Shown here piece by piece: positions 47,755 through 59,639 of a stretch of 64,000 nucleotides of DNA. The position numbers and the translations under genes are program-made. Each line of letters opens with the position of its first letter. The stretch's first letter is position 1. The notes under the pieces are model-generated. The model ran no database searches. It saw nothing but the letters and a program-made list of their open reading frames with translations, and had not been told where the DNA came from. This DNA is from Riptortus pedestris (lineage: Eukaryota > Arthropoda > Insecta > Hemiptera > Alydidae), in contig CM032228.1 of the NCBI GenBank assembly GCA_019009955.1, positions 97,484,001 to 97,548,000 of the forward strand. The letters are read 5' to 3'.

Positions 47755-50600
47755 AAGAAAGGGAGACTACAATAATTGTTTTTTGGTTAAAATAATGTTG
47801 GCAGCTTTCTATTAAATAAACAGTTTTTATGGAAGTGATAATTGTGTTTTTGATTACTGTGGGCAAACTCCCGCCCTCCATTAACAAAGAAAAATAACTG
47901 CTCCCTCTTATAGATGTCTTTCTTAAAGCATATATTAGCGTGTACCTGCAGTGTCATTCTTAAGAATAGGATAGTGTATATTAACTTGTATGTACTAACA
48001 TATTCTTAAGATTTATTAATATGTAGTCTGTATTAGAAAATAATATTACACTTTCTATAGGGTTTACTCTATAGAACTGATTACCTTGAAATACTAAAGA
48101 GTGACATTAAATGAGCCAGCAATAAGAAAGATTAGTATTATATTTGTGATTCATGTAAATATATGTTTATCAGGTGGCCTATAAAGGTAATCATGTTCTT
48201 TGTTCCATTAGAATCTCTCTCTTTCTAACTGTTTATTATTATAGTATTTGTTTTTCATTAATTATTCTGCAAATTCCTTCATTTGGCCTTTAGTAAACAT
48301 ACTTTTTCTTTGTGAAATATACCATATTCTTATTTAGTGATTTCAAAACCTCTTATATAGAACAGTCAGAACGTTTCACGTTTATGGCCATCTGATAAGT
48401 AATAGTACCTTAAAGAAGTTTAAATTAGGTTTCACCAGTTTAATGGTGTTCTTAGACTAAGTAAAGCTCAGTGTTTAAATTTGTAAATGGCTTAAGTAAT
48501 TTTTGTAGCTTTTCATGTTGTGATATAAAGATTAATATAAAAATATTCAACAATTTAAGGATTAAAATTATACAATATGTCTGTTTTTGAAGTATAGTAT
48601 TGACTGTTTTTATTTAAATATGTTTTAAGATATATTTTATTTTTTTAAATAAGGTAGACATTTTTTTTCATTATATTTTAATAGTGAACTTTGATATTAT
48701 ATTTGCACGATTGTACGTAGTTTTAGAATACATTTTGGCAATAACATTTTTATGAAAACATAGAGTGAGGCCTAGTAACTTTTTATACAAATACTACATT
48801 TTCTACTTTTGTATATTTTGTACTAATAGTGTATATTTATTATGTATTCATAGCATTCTCACATATAAATATATATATATTTGTTTCTGTGCCTAGACAC
48901 AAACATTTTGTGCAAAATATTTTTATTTATTTTATTACTTAAATTTTCAAAATTAATAAATGTTTATAATCGATTTTGAGTTTTATTCTATTAATTGGCA
49001 ATAATCAACTCAGTTTCTTTTAAAATGTCAAATGAATTATTTTGGTGGTCTGCCTTGCTGAGTATCCTGCTCTCGTTTCTCTAACTGTTTCTTATTCTAT
49101 AATCCAGTGGAATTTTAAAGTATGGCCTTCCTAAGAGAAATTTATTTTTAATTTTTTTGATAGTCTTATTATCTGTGGCTAGTATATCACTAGCCTATTT
49201 TATCAGGTATAAAGCACTTTAAAAACTAGTTTCTTCATTTTATATCTTGGAGAAGCTGTTCTCAGGGTACTTGTTTTTTTTATTCTTTTACTTATATTAT
49301 TTATCTTGTACTCTGATAACCAATTCTGGGTAAGCTCTGAGTTATTATGGCACAACCCAATGAGTAAAAGGATTTTTGAAGTCCTTAAAAGAGATCTTTG
49401 TAGGCTATTTGGGAGAAGTTTGTATTGATTTGGTTAAGGCCCCTTGGCATATCTCTGTAGCCTGAAACTTTTCAAGCAAAAGAGAATATTTTCAGCAAGC
49501 AACATCCATCCACATTAATGAATTGAGTGATATTATTTAGGACTTACAAGCTTATTATATATTATATAGGGAGATTTTGAAGTTCAGTCCTTCAAATGAT
49601 ACCTGAGAGGAATAGTTGGGGAGTGGAGGAGATTCGATTTTCCGGAGGATGTAATTATAACAATTTTATCTGAAATATTTTTTCATGAAGCTACAGTTCC
49701 TGTTTGCTACATATCAGTGTCTAGGCCAAAAAAAATATGTTATAGAGTCGAGCCCTCATAATCATTGTTACAATGAATATAATGAGCAAGGCTGAGATGA
49801 TCCCTAAGTAGTCTTGGTGGAAATACTACTAGAAATTTACACCACTAATTCTCGAACTCTTTCCTTGGCTCATCAAACTTCCTCTGCCTCAGGCTGTCTA
49901 TCCTCCATGATCTACCAGTACACAATAAATTTTCCTAGGCAACCTACTGACTTCATTCCTAACTAGCAGCCTACTTAATTGATCAAACTATTCAACTGCA
50001 ACAGTTCAGCATTGTTTGTAACCCTTCATTTATGCTGCTGCTCTCACAGCCCTAAGTATCTTTCTCCCCCAGTCCATGAGGGCTCTGGGTTTTTTTGGAG
50101 TGGATCAACTATCAGTGTCCTGTTATAACTGTTGGTATAATGGTCTTTTTGCACTATTTCTTTCCTGAAGAGGCTCTTCGAACAGCATACTTGCAGATTT
50201 TGTATGTGCTTGAATGGTACACTGATGATAAAGTCACATTCTATTCTACCATAATGAGAAGACTATAGAAACAGGATTTATAGTAAGCCGGACATGAGGT
50301 GTTTAGTGATACATTTGTTTTAAAAGAAAATTGTATGTGGAGGTTGGAGGTTAACTGAAGGCTGAAAAAAAAGTAACTATGGTTAACACTGGAATTAGAT
50401 TAAAATGTGTTGAACAATTGTAGTACATGATTATCAAGGTATCTGGTAGTGATCATGCCATGGTATTATCTACCAATGTTTTGCTAGCCATGCTGCTACT
50501 TTTTGAGGTTCAAAAGAGAATGACTGTTAGCTGTCCAGTTCCAGAAATGAACTTTAAGTATCTTTCTGAGTTGGTATTCTGGCAGGTGGAAGTGACTTCT
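46194..50600. other. AT-rich region downstream of Lachesin, 3' UTR plus intergenic
   Basis: The beginning is Lachesin 3' UTR (candidate AATAAA at 46577). There is a (TA)n tract at 47701-47751. No gene, RNA or transposon was otherwise recognised; 50335-50415 vaguely resembles the Helitron-like interior. Confidence 0.45.
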
Positions 50601-50604
50601 AATG

Positions 50605-50712
50605 TATGTAGGATGAAAAAATTGGCTACGTTTCCACTATATTTTATTAAAACAGCTGTTTTAATAAATTATTATAGTGGAAGCGTAGCCAACAATTTTT
50701 TCATCCTACATA
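50605..50712. mobile_element. Palindromic MITE, 108 bp
   Basis: TA-flanked TGTAGGATGAAAAAATTGGC, then CTACGTTTCCACTAT, centre AAAACAGCTGTTTT, then the near-perfect complement to CATCCTACA-TA. No coding capacity. Confidence 0.8.
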
Positions 50713-50797
50713 TATTATGTATCTTTGTGTTCAGGTCAGACCCGTAATTTGGATGTGTATTCAATTTTTTTCTTCATTTTACAATTTTTAGGGCTCT

Positions 50798-51491
50798 GTT
50801 TTCGTTTCTTATTCGAGGTCTCTGTGGAATGACCGGCTTCAAGAGTTTGCTGAGTCTGTATCCATCCTCTCTGTTGAAGTTGTTTGGGCATTTCGCTATT
50901 TCTATAGCTTCTCGAACCAGTCCTTCTTGGTATCGGTCCACCTTTGCCAGTACCTTGACTTCATCGAATTTAATGTTGTGGTTGGTTTCCCAGAAATGTT
51001 CCGCTATTGCTGATTCTTCTGTCCGAAACTTTTTTAAACTCTTGATATGCTCGGAGACCCTGGTGTTTATCAATCTGCCGGTCTGGCCAATGTATTCTGA
51101 GCCGCAAGAACATGGTATGCTGTATATTCCCGGGATTTTTGTGTGGAGTTTATCTTTGCAGCTGGGTAACATCTGTGCTATTTTCCTGTCAGTGCCAAAT
51201 GCTGTTTCTATGCCTTGCTTCTTGAGTATCCTAGAGATCTCTGTTGTACCTTTAACAAAAGGTATTACGGCTGTTTTCCGGAGTTCCTCTTCATTTGATC
51301 TTGTCTTCTTTTCTTTTTTCTTTTTGAATTGATTTCTGATTTCCTCTTTTCCATAGCCATTCTTTAGCAGAGCAGTCATCAAGTGGCGTCTTTCCTTTGG
51401 GAGGTTCTGTGGCTCTGAAATTCTCTCAGCTCTAGTGACCAATGTACGAATTATCCCATTCTTCTGTGCTGGATGGTGATGAGATCCAGCG
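50798..51491 (-). mobile_element. Penelope-like element, inverted partial duplicate (GIY-YIG end)
   Basis: A 694-bp reverse-complement copy of 52579-53270. The minus-strand frame is open over the whole arm: GSHHHPAQKNGIIRTL, PGIYSIPCSCGSEYIGQTGR, AEHFWETNHNIKFDEV, NNFNREDGYRLSKLL. The GIY-YIG nuclease motif is intact, unlike the other arm, but RT is absent. From family knowledge Penelope elements often occur as partial tandem or inverted copies. Confidence 0.85.
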
Positions 51492-51679
51492 TTTTGTGTG
51501 TCTTGCATCTTGCGTTTTCTCCTTTCCCCGTCGGTCCATATTATGCTGTCTACTTTTGACCAATCAGTGGCGTTGATGACATTACTGAGTGATAGATGCT
51601 CTCGAAGACATAAAAACATCGTCATTAACCTTACAGAAGAACCCCTATAAAACAACAAGACGACGTACTAGTTCTGCCA

Positions 51680-53402
51680 GCCGACAAAGGAAATGCAACC
51701 GTGATTATGAAGAGAGAAGAGTACATTGAAATGATGCAGAAATTACTTGAGGATGGAACGTACAAAAAACTTCAACATGACCCAACAAATAGAATTAAGA
51801 ATGAAATACTCGTAAACAAGGCAGTGAAAGCCACTTCTACGATCAAGAAAGAAGAATACAACCGTTTAATCAAGTCCGACCCAGTTCCACCCAGACTTTA
51901 CGGATTACACAAGGAGGATATTCCTATGAGGCCAATAGTCAATTCGATTGGGTCTGCATGCTACGGGATCTCAAAGTACATTTCGAAGAAAATACAACCA
52001 AGTATTGGCCTGACCCCGCACCACATCAAGGATTCATCAGATTTCGTGAGGAAAATCAAAGATATTAAGATAGATGAAAACGATTGTCTCGTCAGTTTTG
52101 ACTTAAGTCATTTTTTACGAGAATTCCAATTCAAGAAACGTTAAATATCATGAAGGAATACTTAACGGAAGAAGAAGCTCAGCTAGCCAAAATCTGCCTG
52201 CAATCAGCATATTTCTTGTTCAACCGCAATTTCTACCAACAAATGGATGGAGCCAGCATGGGGTTGCCATTAAGTCCAAATGCAGCCGATGCTTACATGG
52301 AGAAATTTGAAAAGAAGGCACTTGAAACGGCAAGACTAAAACCGAAAACATGGTTTAGATATGTGGATGACAAGTTCGTCGTATGGCCACATGGAGAGAA
52401 GACTTTAAAGGAATTTCTGCGGCATCTTAATTCAATACACCCCAACATTGAGTTCACGATGGTAATCGAACGTGAGAGGAAGATACCATTTCTGGATGTT
52501 CTGGTGGAAAGAAAACCAAAAGGACAGCTGGGGCATGCGGTTTACAGAAAACCAACACATACCAACAGATACTTACACGCTGGATCTCATCACCATCCAG
52601 CACAGAAGAATGGGATAATTCGTACATTGGTCACTAGAGCTGAGAGAATTTCAGAGCCACAGAACCTCCCAAAGGAAAGACGCCACTTGATGACTGCTCT
52701 GCTAAAGAATGGCTATGGAAAAGAGGAAATCAGAAATCAATTCAAAAAGAAAAGAAGACAAGATCAAATGAAGAGGAACTCCGGAAAACAGCCGTAATAC
52801 CTTTTGTTAAAGGTACAACAGAGAAGATCTCTAGGATACTCAAGAAGCAAGGCATAGAAACAGCATTAGGCACTGACAGGAAAATAGCACAGATGTAACC
52901 CAGCTGCAAAGATAAACTCCACACAAAAATCCCGGGAATATACAGCATGCCATGTTCTTGCGGCTCAGAATACATTGGCCAGACCGGCAGATTGATAAAC
53001 ACCAGGGTCGCCGAGCATATCAAGAGTTTAAAAAAATTTCGGACAGAAGAATCAGCAATAGCGGAACATTTCTGGGAAACCAACCACAACATTAAATTCG
53101 ATGAAGTCAAGGTACTGGCAAAGGTGGACCGATACCAAGAAAGACTGGTTCGAGAAGCTATAGAAATAGCGAAATGCCCAAACAACTTCAACAGAGAGGA
53201 TGGATACACACTCAGCAAACTCTTGAAGCCGGTCATTCCACAGAGACCTCGAATAAGAAACGAAAACGACGGTATAGGCGATGAACGACCACCGGAAGAA
53301 GTATCCGTAGACACCTGGAAGGGAAGACTCCGCCCAAGGAAACCGGATAAGACTCAAATATATACCAGAGATGAACATACAACTCTTCAGTCTCAGAGAT
53401 AG
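51680..53402 (+). pseudogene. Penelope reverse transcriptase / GIY-YIG nuclease, broken
   Basis: Three separately open pieces: 51680-52144, 52150-52797 and 52947-53402. They are separated by a short deletion in the FDVVSLF-type RT motif, a frameshift at a GAAAAGAAAA-type run and an in-frame TAA. Both enzymatic motifs (YVDD; GIY...YIG) survive in the sequence. Confidence 0.88.
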
Positions 53403-53404
53403 CC

Positions 53405-53434
53405 CTGAGGAAGCTAGAAGCATGTCTAGCGAAA
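53405..53434 (+). ncRNA. Hammerhead-ribozyme-like motif at the Penelope 3' end
   Basis: CTGAGGA (53405-53411), one extra A, stem GCTAGA/TCTAGC with a 6-nt loop, then GAAA (53431-53434) and CGTT. This is the conserved hammerhead core order known from Penelope-like elements. The bulged A and the flanking helices were not verified, so activity is not claimed. Confidence 0.4.
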
Positions 53435-53835
53435 CGTTGGCAACCAAAATGAAGACACGGTCAAGACCCGAAGACCTTAATAGTATTAAGGATACCTGAG
53501 CTTTAAATTGATGATGAAGCTGCCATGACTCACACAGAATCCAGAATATCGTAGAACAAGCTGCTCATGAGGGGAGTTTTAAGTTATTAAAAGTTTTCTC
53601 TAGCGAACCCTTGTTTTCTTCTTAAAATTTTATCACAAAATAACAGTTATAGCACTTCCTCTAAACTATAATAATTCATAACACACAAATAATAAGGGGT
53701 TCCTAACCACTTGATTGTGCAAGCACCCGAAAGGACTTTTTGCTCAGATGTAAGCCTTAACCAAACACCTAGCACTTAATAGTAATCACTAAAAAATAAG
53801 AGCCAGAAGAAAATAATACGAAACATACATAATTG

Positions 53836-54310
53836 GCTACGAAACATTCATACTATTTGTTGCCTTCACATCTTGGCTTACAAGGAAATGGAATTACGGA
53901 TTTGGAAGATCCTAGTGCTCGAAAAGATAAAACTGTTACGACAATAACCTCCATTTCTCCAGAGGATTGGAAACAAGAATTTAAAAAAAGAAATTCATAC
54001 TTAACAGTTGGAAGTATGATTGGCCCACGAAATCCGGGTATAAACTGCGACAAATTAAAGAAGAAAGAAACTACCACGCCCTGGAATACCATATTAGCCC
54101 CACATATCTCTTGAAAGGCCTCTTCTCACCTACCTGTGATTGCTGTAACGTTTTTCTTACCGTGTCACATCTTCTTCTAACTTGTTAAACATATGAACGA
54201 CCAAGAAATCCGATGAAACTCAAACCAGGTTAAAAGAGCTCCTTGGAAACGTTGAAGACGACTAAAAGTTTATTTGTTCCAGAAAATGCAGATCTACCCC
54301 TCCGCTAATG
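53836..54310 (+). pseudogene. LINE 3' fragment: RNase H and terminal Cys-His block
   Basis: LPSHLGLQGNGITDLED is the RNase H C-terminal signature of Jockey-type LINEs (the usual form is WVPSHVGIxGNExAD). Further on, in a shifted frame, CDCCNVFLTVSHLLLTC followed by YERPRN matches the end of such ORF2 proteins. 5' truncated, with at least one stop. Confidence 0.75.
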
Positions 54311-54615
54311 ACTTTATAGTTGTAGTAGTCAAAAAAATTCTCAATTTACGACCTTTATTTTTATATCACCATTTTTACGAGTTATCCTATAACACTTTTA
54401 AATCAAGTATTTCAAAACATTTTTATTTAATTTAATTTAGTACAAGGAAATCATCAGATTTTCTATTTTCTGCCCAATCTTACCATCTCATATTCAACTT
54501 AAATTTTAAGTCGTTTTTAGATAGGTTTCTTAATACGGGAGAATTAGGGAACAGAATTTTTGAGATGACATCAGTGTCACTGAAACACTGGCATTCCCCA
54601 TAAGTTTTATTTTTT

Positions 54616-54810
54616 AGGGTTCAGGTTAACCATTTAAGCTGCAATACTAGAGTTGTTGGATCTAATTTTGAGTCGGCCGTTAGAATTTATTTAGTGTCAA
54701 AATCACTAAATAAAATGTTTAGTCACCTGACTAGAAAAGTAAGGTAACCGGTAGAAAACGCATTATTATCAGCCATAGTAGTGGCATTTAATTTCAGAAG
54801 GCAACTTACG
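54616..54810 (+). repeat. tRNA-derived SINE, copy 3 (family S1), diverged
   Basis: GTTCAGGTTAACCATTTAAG at the A box, B-box region weak, then TTTAGTGTCAAAATCACTAA, TAGTCACCTGACTAGAAAAG and GTAACCGGTAGAAAAC match the family body. Confidence 0.65.
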
Positions 54811-55850
54811 TGTTTATTATTTCATAAAACTGATGATCAATCCATATGGGATTTAGGAACCTTTATTTGACAATAGAATTTAGTCAGCATATAACAATAA
54901 AAAGAACAACAACGTAATCCTAACTATTTCATTAGTATAAAAGTTACAATTTCTTAAAATAAAGTGCTCCTCTTAAAAATGATTTACATTGATAAGCTAT
55001 AGTTGAGTTTAAGAAGCAGGAAAGAAACTCAAGAAATTGTTCTTAAAGTGGTATTTTTCTTTTATCTTTTGAAGTGCTGTTCGAAATGTGGTAGTATTTA
55101 TTATCTTTAAATGGAATAAGAAGTTAGCTCTTAGTGTTTTTAGTCAATTTTCCACGAGGAAGTTGAAATCGTGAAGCAGTGTTCCAAAACATTCTTAACC
55201 TAGTAGATAGACGAATCTAATTCTAAGGTATGTTCTGATTTGCGTTTCTCGTAGGGTTGTAGGTCCATCCACCACAAAATTCTGACACAACCGAATAAAC
55301 ATGTTAGAAACACGTTGTGTCTTTGATTTGAACAACAACTGTATGAGATACAATCTTTACACGCGAAATTCGAACAAATTACAGATGTTTCAGATGGCGT
55401 AGAGAATGCAAAGGGTTTTGCTCCAGGCTGTAAATGCATCATTGCTATTAGTGTCTTTGATTATCCCCAACTCGTCTTTGAAGGCTTAAGCATATTCTTT
55501 CAAAATTATATCGAACTCTTCCTCTACCCCGGCCACTACCCAGATTTGAAATTCGTTCGGAAGATTTAACTGAGAAACTAGACAGCATGTTAGAAAGAAA
55601 AGATGCACGGCACGTCTTCTTTAAGCCAGGGACCATCACAGCAAAAGCTTTACTACTTCCCATTAGATCTACCATTTACCCACGGCCTTTCTTATTACTG
55701 CCACCTATGTTCACGTAGGCCTGCTTCTTGCAATCTTCCCTTTGCTGAGTTGGGAAATGAAAAGCCGTTTTTGAATTGTTGAATATAAACTTATTTTATG
55801 AAAATCTAATAACCACCGCAGACAGGATGAGGGCACCTATTTGTTAATAA
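54811..55850. other. Unassigned sequence 5' of a Gypsy fragment
   Basis: Two minus-strand ORFs of 75-80 codons (55200-55675) have no recognisable similarity. The last part may be the decayed 5' LTR of the Gypsy fragment that follows. Confidence 0.35.
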
Positions 55851-55994
55851 CTTTTTCATATTTTATTTTACTGTTTTAATATATGTGATTGGCCTTGACT
55901 TCTTCTTTACGTCTCGCATCGCCCCTCCACATTGGTGACCCCGACGTGATTTTCTACTTTACACGTGAGTACGCCATTTTAAATATGCACTCCA

Positions 55995-56370
55995 GTGACT
56001 TATTTGACTTACTCACAATGGAAGGTGATGAGATCGGGACTCCTGCTCACAATCCCCAGGCCTGTTGAAGCAACTTCTATGGCCACTATTAAGTCTCAGA
56101 TGCCAAATGTTTTTAAAGCTGACCCAGAGATATTTTTTCTTCAGTGCGAGACTGTTTTCGAGTTATACAATGTCCGTAACTCTTTAAAAAAAATTCGCCT
56201 TGTGGTTTCGCAACTGGATAGGGAGGTTATACGTGATGTTATTGACCTCGTCAGTAACCCCCCTGATGAAAATCCATATGGGACCCTCAAGACAAGGATC
56301 ATGAATAGCTTCGGGGAGTTCGAGAATGTCCGGATTAGAAAACTCCTCGAAGATCAACGACTAGGAGACT
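55995..56370 (+). pseudogene. Gypsy gag remnant
   Basis: DPEIFFLQCETVFELYNV and a downstream VVSQLDREVIRDVIDLVSNP, then YGTLKTRIMNSFGE and RIRKLLEDQRLGD follow the order of Gypsy capsid proteins. The zinc-knuckle nucleocapsid is absent; the frame passes directly into RT-linked sequence by deletion. Confidence 0.7.
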
Positions 56371-56384
56371 CATCCCGTCGTTCA

Positions 56385-57078
56385 TCACATAGAGACCCGA
56401 GGCGCGCCGGTCACCGCGAAATCGCGAAGGTTACCTCCGGAAAGGTACGCGGCCGCGAAACGTGAATTCGAACAGATGATGGAGGAAGGCATTATCCGTC
56501 CGTCAAGTAGCCCTTGGTCAAGTGCGCTACATATCGTTCCTAAAAAGAACGGCGAAATCCAACCTTGCGGCGATTGTAGGCAACTGAATGCCAAAACAAT
56601 CCCCGATCGTTATGCTGTACCAAACATTGCTGATTTCAATGTCAACCTCCATGGGAAGCGGATCTTCAGCAAATTAGATCTCAGGAAGGCCTATTTCCAA
56701 ATCCCTATAGCGGAGGAAAACATACAGAAGACGGCTGTTATCACCCCATTTGGTCTCTACGAGTACGTAAGGATGTGTTTCGACCTACGAAACGCGGCTC
56801 AGACCTTCCAGAGATTTCTAGATTCCGTTCTCCGTGGTCTCGACTTCGCCTTTCCCTTCTTTGATGACATCTGCATCGGATCAGCGGACGAGGAAGAGCA
56901 TAAGAAACATCTGGACGAAGTTTTTCGACGCCTCCAGGAACACGGTCTGACGATTAACCTCTCCAAATGTGTATTCGCAGCGACTGAAATAGAGTTTTTG
57001 GACCACAAGGTCACTCCCCAAGGCATCACTGCACTTCCGGAGAAAGTCGAAGCCATCACCACTTACCCTCGCCCTACT
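56385..57078 (+). pseudogene. Gypsy reverse transcriptase, truncated
   Basis: Frame of HIETRGAPV, RRLPPERYAAAKREFEQM, EEGIIRPSSSPWSSALHIV, FSKLDLRKAYFQIPI and TAVITPFGLYEYVRMCFDLR. The catalytic box reads FFDDICIGSADEEEH, where YxDD is more usual, then CVFAATEIEFLDHKVT. Ends at TYPRPTT; later sequence is unrelated. FFDD is atypical but keeps both Asp residues. Confidence 0.85.
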
Positions 57079-57438
57079 ACAAAATTCAAAATTATTTCTT
57101 CCAAGCTTCGGTAACCTCCTCATGATTCTTAGTTATGACAGGACTTTTTAGTTATGCCAGAATGAACTTTGATCACATATTCATTTTTGTAATTATTCGG
57201 GATTAATTCCAACCAACATTTTCATACATCATTCCTATTACAAGAAAATCCGTACAGGTCATATGTTAATCTAAATATTATATTTCCAAGAGAATCCATG
57301 CCTACTCCAACTTGTCAACGATAACATAGCCTGATTACTTCCAGCATCCGGTCACTACTTCAAATGTCTCTGAAATTAAGAATGCATACACCTTTATCAC
57401 ACTATTTCCCTTTTATTAACTCAATCATTTTTATTATT

Positions 57439-57558
57439 AGCAGATTTCCCTTAAGGGAAATCAGCTATTGAGGTTGTACTCATGACGGAATTTTTGAAAT
57501 TTTTCTTCAAATGTCCATCGATCCTACCCAGGAGATGACGAAAATGAGGTCCGTTCAA

Positions 57559-57638
<80 letters not shown>

Positions 57639-58075
57639 CTGTTACCGCTCTAGCGGTCGCAATTTTTGTTTGATCGTTACCAAACTCGATATTTAGTCGT
57701 TTTATGTAAAAAGAAAGATCAAGTTCGTTAACGGCTGAAATCGGACCAGTGGGAGGGGGGGTTTAGAGGAGAGGATTTTCGAAAATTCAAAATATCTTCG
57801 TTACTATACGTCGGATCGAAACATTGTACAGAACCAATCTTATTGCACATTAAGTTTGCTATAAATACTGTTATATACATTTATTCTCTATCTTGAATAT
57901 TACCCGAGCTATTTGCATTTTTATTAAATCTGGGCGGCTGACTTGGGGACGGGCGGCTTTCCCGCCAAAAGCTAGTTCGTCCGTTTCCTTAGCTGCTCGA
58001 CTCTCGTGAAATTTCTCTATTGTAAAACTTCAAGTGGGAAATCTGCTTAGTTTGCGCAGCCCCTGCGTGACGGAC
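57439..58075 (-). mobile_element. Helitron-like (TA)n-family copy, complete and well preserved
   Basis: Left end AGCAGATTTCCCTTAAGGGA with hairpin, TCGATCCTACCCAGGAGATG, (TA)n at 57564-57632, CCGCTCTAGCGG palindrome, GAAATCGGACCAGTGGGAGG, then the right end GGGAAATCTGCTTAG and GCGCAGCCCCTGCGTGACGG. Lacks the GTAGAAGTGGGGGTT module found in longer copies. Confidence 0.9.
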
Positions 58076-58416
58076 TTTTTTGACCTGAAGCAATATTTAT
58101 TTGACCCTATATTCGCGGTTCATGATGTGCCACCGTCGGATACCAGCCATAACTTGGCGGAGCTGCAGTGGTTTCTTCAGAGATGCAGGAAGGTAAAAAT
58201 TTCTAATTAATCAGGATGAATAAAAAGTTTCCGGGAACTTCCACTAAATGCTCTCTCTATTACAACTCAAAAATTCTACCCCATTCCCTTATAATATAGC
58301 TCCCCGCTCAGGAAAAGGAAAACTGTCAACATCTCCCTAGGCTTGGTAGGCCTATCCCCACTGATTGAGGCACTGCCAAACGGGGCCTCAGATAACCATA
58401 AAAAATAAAAAAAAAA

Positions 58417-58444
<28 letters not shown>

Positions 58445-58448
<4 letters not shown>

Positions 58449-58753
58449 GCAACCGCTGAATGATCATCATCGGTACAAATTTGTCATGAGTCTTTAATGT
58501 ACGGGTTTTAATAACGAATTGAAGCAGAGTTCACACAAAAAGAACGGAGCACTAATAGATACAACTGCGAGAGTAAGCGGTTAATTTGACACATAACTGA
58601 CAGGATATTATGAGGTTGCTCGCAGTGTAGCCACCTTAAAATTAGATTAATTGTTTTAGGTTAAATAGTTCCTGGCAACACTGTCACTGAGACCACGTGG
58701 CAGCTAGTAGGGGTTAGGTTAAGGGTTGTTATAGAGCAGGCCAAGCTGCAACA
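58445..58753 (-). repeat. Gypsy 3' LTR (minus orientation)
   Basis: Pairs with 59933-60236. Shared blocks: CGCTGAATGATCATCATCGG, CTTTAATGTACGGGTTTTAA, GAACGGAGCACTAATAGATA. Small indels only. Confidence 0.85.
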
Positions 58754-58756
58754 TCA

Positions 58757-59600
58757 CCTCCCCCCAATGAAAGAGTCATGGAAGCGGGCAGGAAGTCTAA
58801 TGGGTCTTCCTCGACGAGTCCGGTGAGGTTGTTCCGCTTGTGTGGCTATGTCTTGGGCAGAAGATTGGTTGGAAGGGTGCAGTGTTGTCTGGGGATTCGC
58901 AGAGGTGTGCTGTGCTGAGGGGTTGGATGAGGTTTGTTGCGATGAGTCCTGAATGATGTAGGCTGGCTTCAGACAGTCGAGTGAGACGGTTCTTGGTCCC
59001 GTAGGAAGTTGGATCTTGAATGTCTTCGGCTGTCGGTCCAGCACCAGAGGTCCTGAGTATGGTGGTGTTAGGGGTTGGCGAACTGCATCATTTCGTAGGA
59101 ACACATGAGTGCAGTTCCTGAGGTCCTTAGGAACAAAGGTTTTATTGCTGCTGGGACGGTGAGGTGCTGGTCGAAGGTCCTTCAAGTTGTCCCTCAACCT
59201 CCGCAGGAACTCCTCGGGGTCCTCAGGTCGTTGGTGGCTTGCGAGCAACTCACCAGGCAACCGTAGGGGCTGCCCGAATACCAGTTCTGCTGCACTACTG
59301 GTGTTATCATCGCGCACTGCTGCTCTTAGACCAAGAAGTACTGTGGGCAGCAGGTCAGTCCATCTCGATGAGCCGATGAGGTGAGCTGTGAGAGCTGCTT
59401 TGAGTGTCCTGTGCCATCGTTCAATACAGCCATTACTTTGTGGATGGTAAGGAGTTGTCCTATTACGTTTGATCCCGAGAATGTGTATGAACTTGCAGAA
59501 TATTTGACTCTCGAACTGCCGCCCTTGGTCCGTTGTTATTCTAGTAGGGACGCCATAGCGACAGATCCAAGTCCTGTGTAGGGCTCTGGGTATCGTGTCC
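58757..59600 (-). pseudogene. Gypsy integrase, C-terminal two-thirds
   Basis: Minus-strand frame: RTWICRYGVPTRITTDQGRQ (catalytic Asp in TTDQG), TPYHPQSNGCIERWHRTLK (catalytic Glu), AELVFGQPLRLPGELL, then the C-terminal domain (YSGPLVLDRQPKTFKIQL) and a polar tail ending FHDSFIGGR. The zinc-binding N-terminus and first catalytic Asp are missing. Open to its stop codon. Confidence 0.85.
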
Positions 59601-59639
59601 TCCTGCTGCTTGAACGGCTACGTCTACGTTAGTGTGAAT

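Larger units (their letters stand above)
51640..53470 (+). mobile_element. Penelope-like retroelement, RT plus GIY-YIG, degenerate
   Basis: Reading 5' to 3': DDVLVLPADKGNATVIM (51660), RLYGLHKEDIPMRPIVNSIG (51890), CLVSFDL with the first catalytic Asp, a frameshift near 52105, QMDGASMGLPLSPN, FRYVDDKFVVW (catalytic YVDD, about 52352-52382), IPFLDVLVERK, a frameshift near 52757, a stop at 52897-52899, then GIYSMPCSCGSEYIGQTGR and DGYTLSKLLKPVIPQRPR. The 3' end has a CTGAGGA...GAAAC motif. It is a non-LTR-like retroelement related to telomerase RT; this copy is inactive. Confidence 0.9.
55850..57078 (+). mobile_element. Gypsy LTR retrotransposon fragment (leader, gag, RT)
   Basis: TTGGTGACCCCGACGTGATT at 55932-55951 is the kind of sequence found at the primer-binding region of many Gypsy elements. 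A gag remnant and an RT domain follow, with nucleocapsid and protease deleted. Similarity stops at 57078 just after RT; RNase H, integrase and a 3' LTR are absent. Confidence 0.82.

Noticed and set aside
50829..51332. 167-aa plus-strand ORF and its mirror at 52742-53314
   Set aside because: Antisense shadows of the two Penelope arms.
55200..55675. Two minus-strand ORFs of 75-80 codons beside the Gypsy fragment
   Set aside because: No motif, short, and different frames; more likely decayed retroelement or chance.
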